From Polaromonas sp. (GTDB taxonomy: Bacteria; Pseudomonadota; Gammaproteobacteria; Burkholderiales; Burkholderiaceae_C), in the NCBI RefSeq assembly GCF_016185115.1, contig NZ_JACPOF010000022.1:1-39648 (forward strand): a DNA stretch of 39,648 bases. The letters run 5' to 3'. A program made the position numbers and the translations under genes. Under the pieces are notes generated by a model. That model had not been told where the DNA came from. It did no database searches and saw only the letters and a list, made by a program, of their open reading frames with translations. Of this stretch, positions 26,565-33,505 are shown piece after piece. Numbering within the stretch: the stretch's first letter is position 1; every line of letters begins with the position of its first letter.

Positions 26565-27248
26565 ATGAGCCCCGGTGTGCCGCAAAACAATTACCTCGCA
26601 GGTCATGGCGGCTTTGAAGCGGTGTATGCGGACGACAGCCTGCTGGTGCTCAACAAGCCCGCCGGTTTGCTGTCGGTGCCCGGGCGTGGTGAGGACAAGC
26701 AGGACTGCCTGGGCAGCCGCGTACAGCAGCAATACCCCGATGCGCTGGTGGTGCACCGCCTGGACATGGCGACATCAGGATTGATGCTGATGGCGCGCGG
26801 CGGGAACATGCAACGCGCGCTATCTCGGCTGTTTGAAAACCGCGAAGTGCACAAGCGTTATGTGGCTGTGGTCGAAGGCGAGTTGACCGGCCATGCGCCT
26901 GGTGCCGGCGACTGGCAGCTGATTGACCTGCCCATCATGGTGGACTGGCCGCGCCGGCCGCTGCGCATCATTGACGCCCGGGGTAAACCCAGCCAGACGC
27001 GCTGGCGCAGCGTTGCATTTGATGCCGATACAAACACCACACGGGTCGAACTGGAACCGCTCACGGGCCGTTCACACCAGTTGCGGGTCCACCTGCAGGC
27101 CATGGGCCACCCGATTGTTGGCGACGCGCTGTATGGCAATGGTGTGCCAACGGTGGCTCCCCGGCTTTTGCTGCATGCCTGCCAGCTCGGCTTTACACAT
27201 CCGGTTAGCGGGCAGGCCGTGTTTTTTGGGAATTCACCGGATTTCTGA
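26565..27248 (+). CDS. RluA-family pseudouridine synthase
   Basis: A 227-residue pseudouridine synthase. The catalytic motif HRLDMATSG (Asp67) and the RluA-type start DSLLVLNKPAGLLSVPGRGE are plain, as are KRYVAVVEG and GRSHQLRVHLQAMGHPIVGD. There is no N-terminal S4 domain, so it belongs to the short RluA group that modifies U746 of 23S rRNA and U32 of some tRNAs. Related groups (RluC/D-like, TruC) cannot be excluded from length alone. It is divergent from the atpE remnant and its start is 40 bp from atpE's ATG. A good ribosome-binding site is not obvious. Confidence 0.88.
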   Translation: MSPGVPQNNYLAGHGGFEAVYADDSLLVLNKPAGLLSVPGRGEDKQDCLGSRVQQQYPDALVVHRLDMATSGLMLMARGGNMQRALSRLFENREVHKRYVAVVEGELTGHAPGAGDWQLIDLPIMVDWPRRPLRIIDARGKPSQTRWRSVAFDADTNTTRVELEPLTGRSHQLRVHLQAMGHPIVGDALYGNGVPTVAPRLLLHACQLGFTHPVSGQAVFFGNSPDF

Positions 27249-27327
27249 AATTACAGGGTATCTTTGAGCCCGGTCGCGGAACTGGCGGCCAAAGCAGACC
27301 TCCAACAGGCACATCTGGAGAATCGAA

Positions 27328-27987
27328 ATGCTCACAAGACCGAACCTGTCGACTTCACACCTCCTGCCGCGCAGGCACATTGCTGCCGCGCTGATCGCAG
27401 CACCCGTGGTGTGGACACTCACACGCAGCCTGCCAGCCCGCGCACAGACGGGGGCCCCGCGCATCCTCACGCCCAGCCAGACGGAAGGCCCTTTCTACCC
27501 GGTCGCCCTGCCGAAAGACGCAGACTTTGATCTGCTGAAAAACGGCTCGCTTGATTACAGGCTGGGCCAGCCCGCCTGGCTTGAAGGCAGCGTGACCGAC
27601 CTGCAGGGCACGCCGGTGCGCGGCGCGCTGGTTGAAATCTGGCAATGCGACCACGCCGGTCACTACGATCATCCCGGCGACGGCGGCCGTATCGACAAGG
27701 CCTTCCAGGGTTTCGGCCGCGTCGCCGTGAACGCGCAGGGCGAATACCGCTTCCGCACGATTCGCCCGGTGGCCTATAGCAGCCGCACACCGCATATCCA
27801 CGTCAAGGTGAAACTGGCCAGCCGTGAATTGCTGACGACGCAACTTTATGTGGCGGGTGAGCCGCTGAACCAGCGCGATTATTTGTGGCGCAACCTGTCG
27901 GATGCGCAGCGCAACGCGCTCTCCGTGCCGTTTTCGCCCGAAGCAGACGGGCAACGCGCCCGGTTCAATATCGTGGTGGCCGCCTGA
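27328..27987 (+). CDS. Exported intradiol ring-cleavage dioxygenase-like protein
   Basis: A 219-residue intradiol dioxygenase-type protein with an N-terminal export signal containing a twin arginine (LLPRRHIAAALIAAPVVWTL, cleavage near PARAQT). The core motifs TPSQTEGPFYP, VRGALVEIWQCDHAGHYDHP and RPVAYSSRTPHIHVKV are those of protocatechuate 3,4-dioxygenase subunits. The four non-haem Fe(III) ligands are predicted as Tyr113, Tyr150, His156 and His158. Periplasmic members of this family are of largely unknown substrate. A Tat signal would fit export of a folded iron protein. It follows the pseudouridine synthase by 79 bp. Hairpin-rich sequence follows its stop. Confidence 0.87.
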   Translation: MLTRPNLSTSHLLPRRHIAAALIAAPVVWTLTRSLPARAQTGAPRILTPSQTEGPFYPVALPKDADFDLLKNGSLDYRLGQPAWLEGSVTDLQGTPVRGALVEIWQCDHAGHYDHPGDGGRIDKAFQGFGRVAVNAQGEYRFRTIRPVAYSSRTPHIHVKVKLASRELLTTQLYVAGEPLNQRDYLWRNLSDAQRNALSVPFSPEADGQRARFNIVVAA

Positions 27988-28225
27988 TGCGGTTCATGGC
28001 GTATACGCCGCATCAATTCTTCGTCGCTTGAATTCAAAACATTCTCCCCGGCAGGCAAGGGCAAAAAGGCCAGTAGGCTGAATCGGTGAGATCGCTGGCA
28101 AGCGGCTGACCAGCGGCGTGCCAGGCAAGGCGCAAAGCACAGGCGGGCCCGTAGGCCCGACGCGCATTTGCAACGCAGCATGGCGCGGCGAGGGGCAGAC
28201 GAGTGACAGTGAAACTCCCCACACA
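27986..28225. repeat. Hairpin-rich intergenic region related to the atpE insertion
   Basis: At the stop of the dioxygenase gene a hairpin is formed by GATGCGG (27986-27992) and CCGCATC (28008-28014), enclosing the 12-bp palindrome GGCGTATACGCC (27998-28009). Further on, GCAAGGCGCAAAGC (from 28125), hairpin GGGCCCGTAGGCCC (28145-28158) and TTTGCAACGC (from 28168) reproduce the layout of the second internal hairpin of the atpE insertion, which has GCAAGGCGCAAA and TTTGCAACGC on either side of a different loop. No coding frame is convincing. Confidence 0.55.
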
Positions 28226-28249
28226 AAAAAAAACCCGCACAGTGCGGGC
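28225..28249 (-). terminator. Rho-independent terminator
   Basis: A perfect inverted repeat CCCGCAC (28234-28240) and GTGCGGG (28242-28248) lies next to nine As (28225-28233), which become a T-run on the minus strand. It lies 23 bp beyond the stop of the YdcH-like gene and ends the usp-ydcH transcript. Confidence 0.85.
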
Positions 28250-28271
28250 TTTCGTCGAGGTGGGGAGATTT

Positions 28272-28511
28272 TCAGCTTTTGAGAAGCTTCTGGTAAATCT
28301 CGTCCTTGGTCTTGAGGCGGCGCTTTTTCAGGTCTTCAAAGCCCTCGTCACTGATGGGCAGGCCGCTCTTTTCATAGTTGGCGATGGCGTGATTGTCTTC
28401 GTCGTACTGCTTGAACAGGGCGGCAAAGTGGACGTCCGAGGCTTTGAGTTCGCGCATCCTGTCGATGTGCTGGGGAAATTCATGGGCCAGGTCGTGGTTA
28501 AGCAAATCCAT
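28272..28511 (-). CDS. YdcH-family (DUF465) small protein
   Basis: A 79-residue protein of the YdcH/DUF465 family: residues 1-22 (MDLLNHDLAHEFPQHIDRMR and onward) are followed by VHFAALFKQYDEDNHAIANY and the ending LKKRRLKTKDEIYQKLLKS. The sequence is helical and charged and predicts a helical hairpin. The molecular role of the family is not established. It lies 12 bp downstream of the universal stress protein gene, so both are probably one transcript ended by the terminator at 28225. Confidence 0.9.
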   Translation of the reverse strand: MDLLNHDLAHEFPQHIDRMRELKASDVHFAALFKQYDEDNHAIANYEKSGLPISDEGFEDLKKRRLKTKDEIYQKLLKS

Positions 28512-28523
28512 GTCTGTTTCCCT

Positions 28524-28961
28524 TTATTCGCGAACAATCATCACAGGCAGGTGGGTGTGCGAGAGCACCTGTGCGGCCACGCTGCCCAGCACGAGTTTTT
28601 GAAGGCCCTTGCGGCCATGTGAACCCATCACGATCAGGTCTGCACCGGCGGTTTCCGCGGCTTCAAGAATGCTCTTGTAGACGGCCTGCCCTTCCAGTAC
28701 GGTCGCTGTGACCTCTGTGCCGTTGGCGGCAAACTGGCTTTTGGCCGCGGCGATGGAGTCGTGGGCCTCCCTGGTGGCAGCCTTGAGGTATTCGTCCTGC
28801 CCGTAGGCAAACTCGGTACCCACACCGGTGAAGGCATAGGTGTCGATGATGCACACCACGGTTACTTTGGCATTAAACGCCTTGGCAACTGCGGCAGCCT
28901 TCTGTATGGCCTGGTTGGCCGTGCTTGAACCGTCTACGGGCACAAGGATGTTGCTGAACAT
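28524..28961 (-). CDS. Universal stress protein (UspA family)
   Basis: A 145-residue Usp-family protein. The start FSNILVPVDGSSTANQAIQK and the ATP-binding loop DLIVMGSHGRKGLQKLVLGS are typical, with the G-x2-G-x9-G-S pattern complete, so ATP binding is likely (UspFG/MJ0577 type). ATG 28961 is preferred because AAGGAG lies eight bases upstream; an in-frame ATG at 28988 lacks a site. It is co-directional with ydcH, 12 bp apart. No regulator-binding site was identified. Confidence 0.92.
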   Translation of the reverse strand: MFSNILVPVDGSSTANQAIQKAAAVAKAFNAKVTVVCIIDTYAFTGVGTEFAYGQDEYLKAATREAHDSIAAAKSQFAANGTEVTATVLEGQAVYKSILEAAETAGADLIVMGSHGRKGLQKLVLGSVAAQVLSHTHLPVMIVRE

Positions 28962-29136
28962 GATGGCGGCTCCTTCCGGTAGTGACATGTTGGCAGAAAA
29001 GCCGGTGCCGTTCCGCCGGGCCCAGTGCCTTTCAATTCAGGGCAACGGAGCCATGTACCGTTTGTAAACCATCATGCATTCAAAAGCTATCGAAAAAAAA
29101 CCGGCAGCTTGCGGCACGTCAATAATGCTGCCGGGC

Positions 29137-30111
29137 TTACTCGCCCTTGATGTTGGCCGACTTCGCCAGTTGCGCGTAGCGCACCAGGTCAGTCTTGATG
29201 AGCTTGCCCAGGTCGGCCCCATTGCCAACCAGGGGTTCGACACCCGCACCCGAGAGGTTGGCCTTGACTTCGGGTTCAGCCAGCACCTTCTGGACATCGG
29301 CATAAATTTTGGCGACGACCTCGCGCGGCATTTTGGCCGGGCCCATGAGCGCGTACCAGATCGAGAAATTCAGCGGCTTCAGGCCCTGCTCTTCAAACGT
29401 GGCCGAATCGGGCATCAGCTGGTAGCGCTGCGCGGTCGAGACCCCCACGCTGTAAAGCTTGCCGCTCTTGACGTGCGGCGCAATCAGGTTGGCACTCAGG
29501 ATGGCCAGCGGCACCTGGCCGCCCAGCACATCGGTCAATGCAGGAGCGCAGCCCTTGTAGCCGATATTGGTGGCCTTGACGCCAGACTTCTGTTTGACCA
29601 GCTCCATCACAAAATGCTGGGGCGTGCCCACACCGCAGGAGCCGTAGCTCAGCGAATCAGGATTGGCCTTTGAATAGGCGACCAGTTCCTTCATGTTCCT
29701 GATGTTGGTACCCGAGTGCGCAGCCAGCGCGATCGGCGTCAGACCCAGCAACATAATGGGCGTGAGATCTTTTTCGGGGTCGTAGTTCAGCTTGCCATTG
29801 ACGGCAGGGTTGACCACCATGGTGCTGTTTTGCAGCAGCAGCGTGTAGCCATCGGCAGGCGCGCGCACCACCATCTCGGTGCCGATATTGCCGGACGCAC
29901 CGGCCTTGTTGTCAACCGCAACGCCCTGCCCCCACATCTGCTGCAGGCGTGCGCCCACCTGGCGTGCCAGGGTGTCAGAACCGCCACCTGTGCCGTAAGG
30001 GACGATGATCTTCACCGCACGTGAAGGCCAGGCCTGCGCAAATACAGACGTGCCCGCCATTGACGCCAGCGCCATCACTGTGCCTAGTGTGAATAACTTG
30101 TTGAGTTTCAT
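29137..30111 (-). CDS. Bug/TctC-family solute-binding protein
   Basis: A 324-residue periplasmic binding protein. The signal peptide (MKLNKLFTLGTVMALASMAG, cleavage near SVFAQA) is followed by AWPSRAVKIIVPYGTGGGSD, then NIGYKGCAPALTDVLGGQVP and the family ending. The GGGSD glycine loop binds the carboxylate of the ligand. It follows a class II aldolase-family gene by 64 bp on the same strand, so both probably belong to one operon for import and breakdown of a carboxylic acid. No TctAB membrane genes are present. Confidence 0.92.
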   Translation of the reverse strand: MKLNKLFTLGTVMALASMAGTSVFAQAWPSRAVKIIVPYGTGGGSDTLARQVGARLQQMWGQGVAVDNKAGASGNIGTEMVVRAPADGYTLLLQNSTMVVNPAVNGKLNYDPEKDLTPIMLLGLTPIALAAHSGTNIRNMKELVAYSKANPDSLSYGSCGVGTPQHFVMELVKQKSGVKATNIGYKGCAPALTDVLGGQVPLAILSANLIAPHVKSGKLYSVGVSTAQRYQLMPDSATFEEQGLKPLNFSIWYALMGPAKMPREVVAKIYADVQKVLAEPEVKANLSGAGVEPLVGNGADLGKLIKTDLVRYAQLAKSANIKGE

Positions 30112-30175
30112 GGTTTGTCTCTTGTCTTTTGTTTAGTGCAGGTTGTTGAATGGATGCGACCGAGTGTGCGACTTC

Positions 30176-30892
30176 CTACTCGATGGCGCCAATGCTCCGG
30201 CTCCACAATTCCCATGGACGCCTGACCTGGCCTTCGACATTGGTCATGGCCAGTTCAGCTTCTTCCGGATTCAGAAATTCGATGGGGCCAAGCGCAGCCG
30301 ATGTGAGCTGCAGCTTTGCATTCTCCTCGGCATAAACCGCGCGGTAAACAGCCTGCTCGAGCGATGGGCCGACCACGGTGGAGCCATGGCCGCGCATCAG
30401 TACGCAGTTGTGCTGGCCCAGGGATTTTGCGAGCGCCTTGCCCAGGCCCATGTCGCGTATCAGCAGGTCGGTGTTGCCGCCCGCATCGCGGATCTCGAAC
30501 AGCGACGAGCCGCTGCCCAGAAATCCGCTCATGTGGAAGATGGGGCGCAGGCGCTGGCCGGTGACGCCGAAAGGAATCACGCTGACCGAATGGCTGTGCA
30601 CGACAGACATGACGTCGGGGCGTGCGCGGTAAATCTCGCTGTGGATAAAACGCTCAAGGTAAGAGCGCTGGTCTGACGGCACGGCCAGGTCGCCGTTGAG
30701 GTCATAGCTCAGGATATCGGCTTTTTTGACCAGCCCCGGCGCGCGGTTACATGACAGCAAGAAATGGTCCGGCGATTTGTCGTGCCTGACACTGACATGG
30801 CCAAAGCCATCGACCACACGCTGGTCGTAAAGGATGCGGTTGGCGATAACCAGTTTTTCAATGAGCGCCGGATCGGCGGGGGCGAGGGCCAT
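30176..30892 (-). CDS. Class II aldolase/adducin-family protein
   Basis: A 238-residue member of the class II aldolase/adducin family. Zinc ligands fit His99 and His101 in VVHSHS and His169 in MRGHGS; Glu80 in SYLERFIHSEIY is a likely catalytic residue. Known members include fuculose-phosphate aldolases and several aromatic decarboxylases such as 3,4-dihydroxyphthalate decarboxylase of actinobacteria, so a role in carboxylic or aromatic acid breakdown is possible. It is the first gene before a Bug gene on the same strand. A near-perfect AT-rich palindrome lies 51 bp upstream. No exact substrate can be given. Confidence 0.85.
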   Translation of the reverse strand: MALAPADPALIEKLVIANRILYDQRVVDGFGHVSVRHDKSPDHFLLSCNRAPGLVKKADILSYDLNGDLAVPSDQRSYLERFIHSEIYRARPDVMSVVHSHSVSVIPFGVTGQRLRPIFHMSGFLGSGSSLFEIRDAGGNTDLLIRDMGLGKALAKSLGQHNCVLMRGHGSTVVGPSLEQAVYRAVYAEENAKLQLTSAALGPIEFLNPEEAELAMTNVEGQVRRPWELWSRSIGAIE

Positions 30893-30943
30893 GGTGTCTC
30901 CTGTGATCCTGTGATTGCAGCAGCCATCTACGGCGGCCGATTT

Positions 30944-30963
30944 TTAATAAGTATACATATTAA
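30944..30963. promoter_or_regulatory. Near-perfect AT-rich palindrome upstream of the aldolase gene
   Basis: TTAATAAGTATACATATTAA reads the same on both strands at 18 of 20 positions. It is 51 bp upstream of the class II aldolase-family start, in the expected promoter region. The centre GTATAC is shared with the operator-like repeat upstream of the LivK-type gene. GntR-FCD operators often contain a TNGTATACNA-like core, which is family knowledge. Confidence 0.6.
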
Positions 30964-31055
30964 TAAACCGGCTGGGCAAGGGAAGCGCGACTCAAAATCA
31001 GAGGGTTAACCCCAGTCAGGCGCACTCAATGCGGGAACTGGTGCGGCCTCAAGCC

Positions 31056-31337
31056 TCAGGGCTCAATCTTCACGCCCTTCCAGAACGCAACGTGGCCCTT
31101 GATGTTTTCGGCCTCAGGTTTGGGGTCAGGGTAATACCAGGCGGCGTCAGTGTTCATCTCGCCATTGACCAGCAGCGAGTAATAGCTGGCCTGGCCTTTC
31201 CATGAACACATGGTGTGGTGATTGCTGAAGGTGATGTAGTCGCGGTTGAGTGCGCTTTCAGGAAAGTAGTGGTTGCCTTCGATGACCACGGTCTCGTCGC
31301 TCTGCGCAATGGTTGCGCCGTTCCAGGTGGCTTTCAT
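31056..31337 (-). CDS. DUF427-family protein
   Basis: A 93-residue protein of the DUF427 family: MKATWNGATIAQSDETVVIE, NHYFPESALN, NHHTMCSWKGQASYYSLLVN and AWYYPDP are family landmarks. The CxWKG segment is characteristic. Members are small beta-rich proteins of unknown function; some appear next to nucleotidyltransferases or redox genes. ATG 31337 matches the family start, and upstream in-frame ATG 31406 would add 23 unlike residues. It stands alone on the minus strand, separated from its neighbour by a terminator. Confidence 0.87.
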   Translation of the reverse strand: MKATWNGATIAQSDETVVIEGNHYFPESALNRDYITFSNHHTMCSWKGQASYYSLLVNGEMNTDAAWYYPDPKPEAENIKGHVAFWKGVKIEP

Positions 31338-31423
31338 ATGATCTGCCTGCTTTCGGTAAATTGGAAGAAGATGCTGTGTCGCGTGAATACTAACCCGCTC
31401 GGTCACGCGTTTTTCAGGTCCAT

Positions 31424-31459
31424 AAAAAAAGGCGCCAGCCTGTGGCCTGACACCTTTTT
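31424..31459 (-). terminator. Rho-independent terminator
   Basis: GGCGCCAG (31431-31438) and CTGACACC (31447-31454) pair with two G-U pairs on the minus strand and are flanked by A7 and T5 runs. It follows the stop of the secreted His/Lys-rich protein gene by about 25 bp. Confidence 0.7.
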
Positions 31460-31479
31460 ACTATCGTGGCAAGTTCAGA

Positions 31480-31890
31480 TCAATGCCGGTGATGGTCATC
31501 CCAGTGACCCCTGTGTTTGCCTTTGTGTTTGTCTTTGTGCTTTTCCCTGTATTGCACGCGTTCAAACTGGTCGTCGCCCCTGACTTTCACAAAGTACACC
31601 GGCTGTCCGCAGGCGTTGTACTGGGCGCAGTGTTTGGACCACTTCTTTGCATGGCCTGGCGGCACATGCAGGTAAAGAGGTTGCTGCTCAACCACCACAG
31701 CGGGACGCTGGATGATGACGGGTTGTGAGTAGATCACCGGTGGCGGCGGGGCCGTACCGAATTCAATGCGGCCGTACACGCCGGGCACCAGGGCACCCTG
31801 TGCCATGGCATTGGCAAAAGGCATGGCTGCCAGTAATGCAAAGCCAGCTGCTGCCAGCCACTTCGAACGGTGCATGTTTGTTCTGGTCAT
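31480..31890 (-). CDS. Secreted protein with lysine/histidine-rich tail
   Basis: A 136-residue protein with a signal peptide (WLAAAGFALLAAMPFANAMA, cleavage near AMAQGA). A proline-rich linker (APPPPVIYSQPVIIQRPAVV) follows, then a segment with two cysteines (KHCAQYNACGQPVYFVKVRG) and a tail rich in Lys and His (REKHKDKHKGKHRGHWDDHH). The cysteines could form a periplasmic disulfide. The tail could bind metal or polyanions. I do not recognise a named family. ATG 31890 follows AAGGAACC. It lies downstream of the glycine-zipper gene, 78 bp away, across a hairpin. Confidence 0.7.
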   Translation of the reverse strand: MTRTNMHRSKWLAAAGFALLAAMPFANAMAQGALVPGVYGRIEFGTAPPPPVIYSQPVIIQRPAVVVEQQPLYLHVPPGHAKKWSKHCAQYNACGQPVYFVKVRGDDQFERVQYREKHKDKHKGKHRGHWDDHHRH

Positions 31891-31923
31891 GATGGTTCCT
31901 TTTCCTCTGATGTCGGGCGACGT

Positions 31924-31955
31924 AAAAATGGCGCACCAGAGTAATCCGGTGCGCC
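31924..31955 (-). terminator. Rho-independent terminator
   Basis: A perfect 8-bp inverted repeat GGCGCACC (31930-31937) and GGTGCGCC (31948-31955) precedes an A5 run at 31924-31928, which becomes a T-run on the minus strand. It lies 13 bp past the stop of the glycine-zipper protein gene. Confidence 0.8.
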
Positions 31956-31968
31956 ACCCCAAGTCGAC

Positions 31969-32664
31969 TTAACCTTTGGCGTTTGCCATGCGAAGGTTCT
32001 GGCCTTCGACAATCACCTTGGAACCCACGGGCACCGAGGTCGAAACGTCCAGATTGCGACGCGAACCGTCGTCCATGCGCACGGCGACGTTGTAGACGGT
32101 GACCTTTTTCATGTTTGCTTCAACCTTGTTGCCGGCATAAGCACCGCCTGCAGCGCCCAGCACTGTCATCGCAGTTTTGCCGTTGCCGGCACCCATCTGG
32201 TTGCCGACAATGCCGCCCAGCAGACCGCCTGCAACGGTACCGATACCGATGGTCTGGTTGCCGACCGCCACACCATTGACCTGGCCCTGACGCTGTTCGG
32301 CGGTGACGGATTCAACCGTACCGCAATCGGCGCACACGTTGGCCTTGGCGACCTGCACCGGTGTGCTGCTGGAGCGCGACGTATTGTTGACGGCGACAGG
32401 TTTGCTGCTGGTTGTGGCAAGCTTGTTGACGTGAGCCGGGGCGGTGACAGGCGTCACAGGTGCCTGAACGGCGGTGTTCGCAGAATACGGGTTGGGTTGT
32501 GCATCAGACTTGTTGACAACCAGCGCGGCAGCCAGCGCTGCGACAGTGATCCCCAGTACGGCGACGATGGCGATCAGCGCCTTGCTGTGTTGCATGCGGT
32601 CGGCCAGCCCGGTGCGGGCTGCGGGACCTGAAGCATTGGGGGTAGCGAGTTGACTTGTTTCCAT
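31969..32664 (-). CDS. Glycine-zipper 2TM-domain envelope protein (SlyB/17-kDa antigen-like)
   Basis: A 231-residue envelope protein. One N-terminal membrane segment (about 29-51, IAIVAVLGITVAALAAALVV) is followed by a Thr/Pro/Val-rich linker. A glycine-zipper domain comes next (about 135-175, GTVAGGLLGGIVGNQMGAGN and AAGGAYAGNKVEANMKK), and then a small C-terminal beta domain (VAVRMDDGSRRNLDVSTSVP). The domain is that of SlyB and the Rickettsia 17-kDa antigen, but the anchor here is a transmembrane helix rather than a lipobox. Two cysteines (CADC) lie before the zipper. It precedes the secreted protein gene, from which a hairpin terminator separates it. Confidence 0.85.
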   Translation of the reverse strand: METSQLATPNASGPAARTGLADRMQHSKALIAIVAVLGITVAALAAALVVNKSDAQPNPYSANTAVQAPVTPVTAPAHVNKLATTSSKPVAVNNTSRSSSTPVQVAKANVCADCGTVESVTAEQRQGQVNGVAVGNQTIGIGTVAGGLLGGIVGNQMGAGNGKTAMTVLGAAGGAYAGNKVEANMKKVTVYNVAVRMDDGSRRNLDVSTSVPVGSKVIVEGQNLRMANAKG

Positions 32665-32690
32665 GATGGACTCCTTTTTGTTGGAGCCTC

Positions 32691-32718
32691 AGTTGTATCA
32701 ACCCGGCCTGATACAACT
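32691..32718. promoter_or_regulatory. Perfect 10-bp-arm inverted repeat upstream of the glycine-zipper gene
   Basis: AGTTGTATCA (32691-32700) and TGATACAACT (32709-32718) are exactly complementary across an 8-base spacer. It lies 27-54 bp before the start codon on the minus strand, in the promoter or leader. There is no T-run after it, so an operator is more likely than a terminator. Confidence 0.6.
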
Positions 32719-32833
32719 TGTAGGACTAAAGTCAAGAATGTAAGCAGCGGTTTGCCTGAGTAAAGGTTTTAGGTGCTTTATTGAGCACTAATTGGCAAAA
32801 CCCAAGCCCCGGCAGGAAAGACAGCCTGCTCTC

Positions 32834-33361
32834 CTACACGCCACCCTGCGGGTGAGTCGGATCTATCCACAGCACCGCCTCTGGTTTTTCAACCGGTTCT
32901 ATATCGAGGTTGACGGCGACAGCCTCACCATCGCTGCGGCAGAGCACACATTCAAGCATCTCGGTCGGGCTGGCATTGATCTCCTGGTGCGGCACGTAAG
33001 GCGGTACATAGATGAAGTCACCAGGTCCGGCCTCTGCCGTGAACTCGAGGTGCTCACCCCAGCGCATGCGCGCCTTGCCCCTCACTACATAGATCACGCT
33101 TTCGAGATGGCCGTGGTGATGCGCGCCGGTTTTTGCGTCGGCATGAATCGTCACCGTGCCGGCCCAGAGCTTTTGTGCACCGGTGCGTGCGAAGGTAATC
33201 GCAGCCTTGCGGTCCATGCCTGGTGTTTGCGCGGTGTTGCCGTCGAGTTGGCCGGCACCAATCACGCGCACGCCGTCGTGCTTCCAGCGCGGTTCATGGC
33301 CATGATCGTGCGGATGATCATGTGAATGGTCGTGCGAGTGATCGCCGGGGGTAGAAGTCAC
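32834..33361 (-). CDS. Cupin-domain protein with His-rich N-terminus
   Basis: A 175-residue cupin. After an N-terminal stretch of alternating His and Asp (residues about 7-23, GDHSHDHSHDHPHDHGHEPR), the conserved double-stranded beta-helix motifs follow: THADAKTGAHHHGHLESVIY for motif 1 and AGPGDFIYVPPYVPHQEIN for motif 2. Motif 1 supplies likely metal-binding histidines and a glutamate. Members include small dioxygenases and sugar isomerases, so no reaction is assigned. The His-rich end may bind Zn, Ni or Co. It is downstream of the MetE-like gene on the same strand, 144 bp away, with a GC-rich repeat between them. Confidence 0.83.
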   Translation of the reverse strand: MTSTPGDHSHDHSHDHPHDHGHEPRWKHDGVRVIGAGQLDGNTAQTPGMDRKAAITFARTGAQKLWAGTVTIHADAKTGAHHHGHLESVIYVVRGKARMRWGEHLEFTAEAGPGDFIYVPPYVPHQEINASPTEMLECVLCRSDGEAVAVNLDIEPVEKPEAVLWIDPTHPQGGV

Positions 33362-33398
33362 GTTGAGTTCCCTCTCAATAAACGAAGCGGGGTTTTCA

Positions 33399-33504
33399 GC
33401 AAGCAGGGGCCGCGGAACCGGCTCTGCCGGGCCGCAGGCGCAGCGGCCCCCTCGGGGGGCAGCGCATTACATGCAGCCGGAGGCGAAGTGAAAAGCGTGG
33501 GGGC
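33399..33504. repeat. GC-rich interspersed repeat with terminator hairpin, copy 2
   Basis: This copy starts GCAAGCAGGGGCCGCGGAAC like that at 22778, shares GCCGGGCCGCAGGCGCAGCG and the CCCCCTCGGGGGG hairpin, and ends GCGTGGGGGC at the stop of the MetE-like gene. The internal part between hairpin and end differs and is longer. Its position right after a minus-strand stop is the same as for copy 1. Confidence 0.85.
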
Positions 33505-33505
33505 T

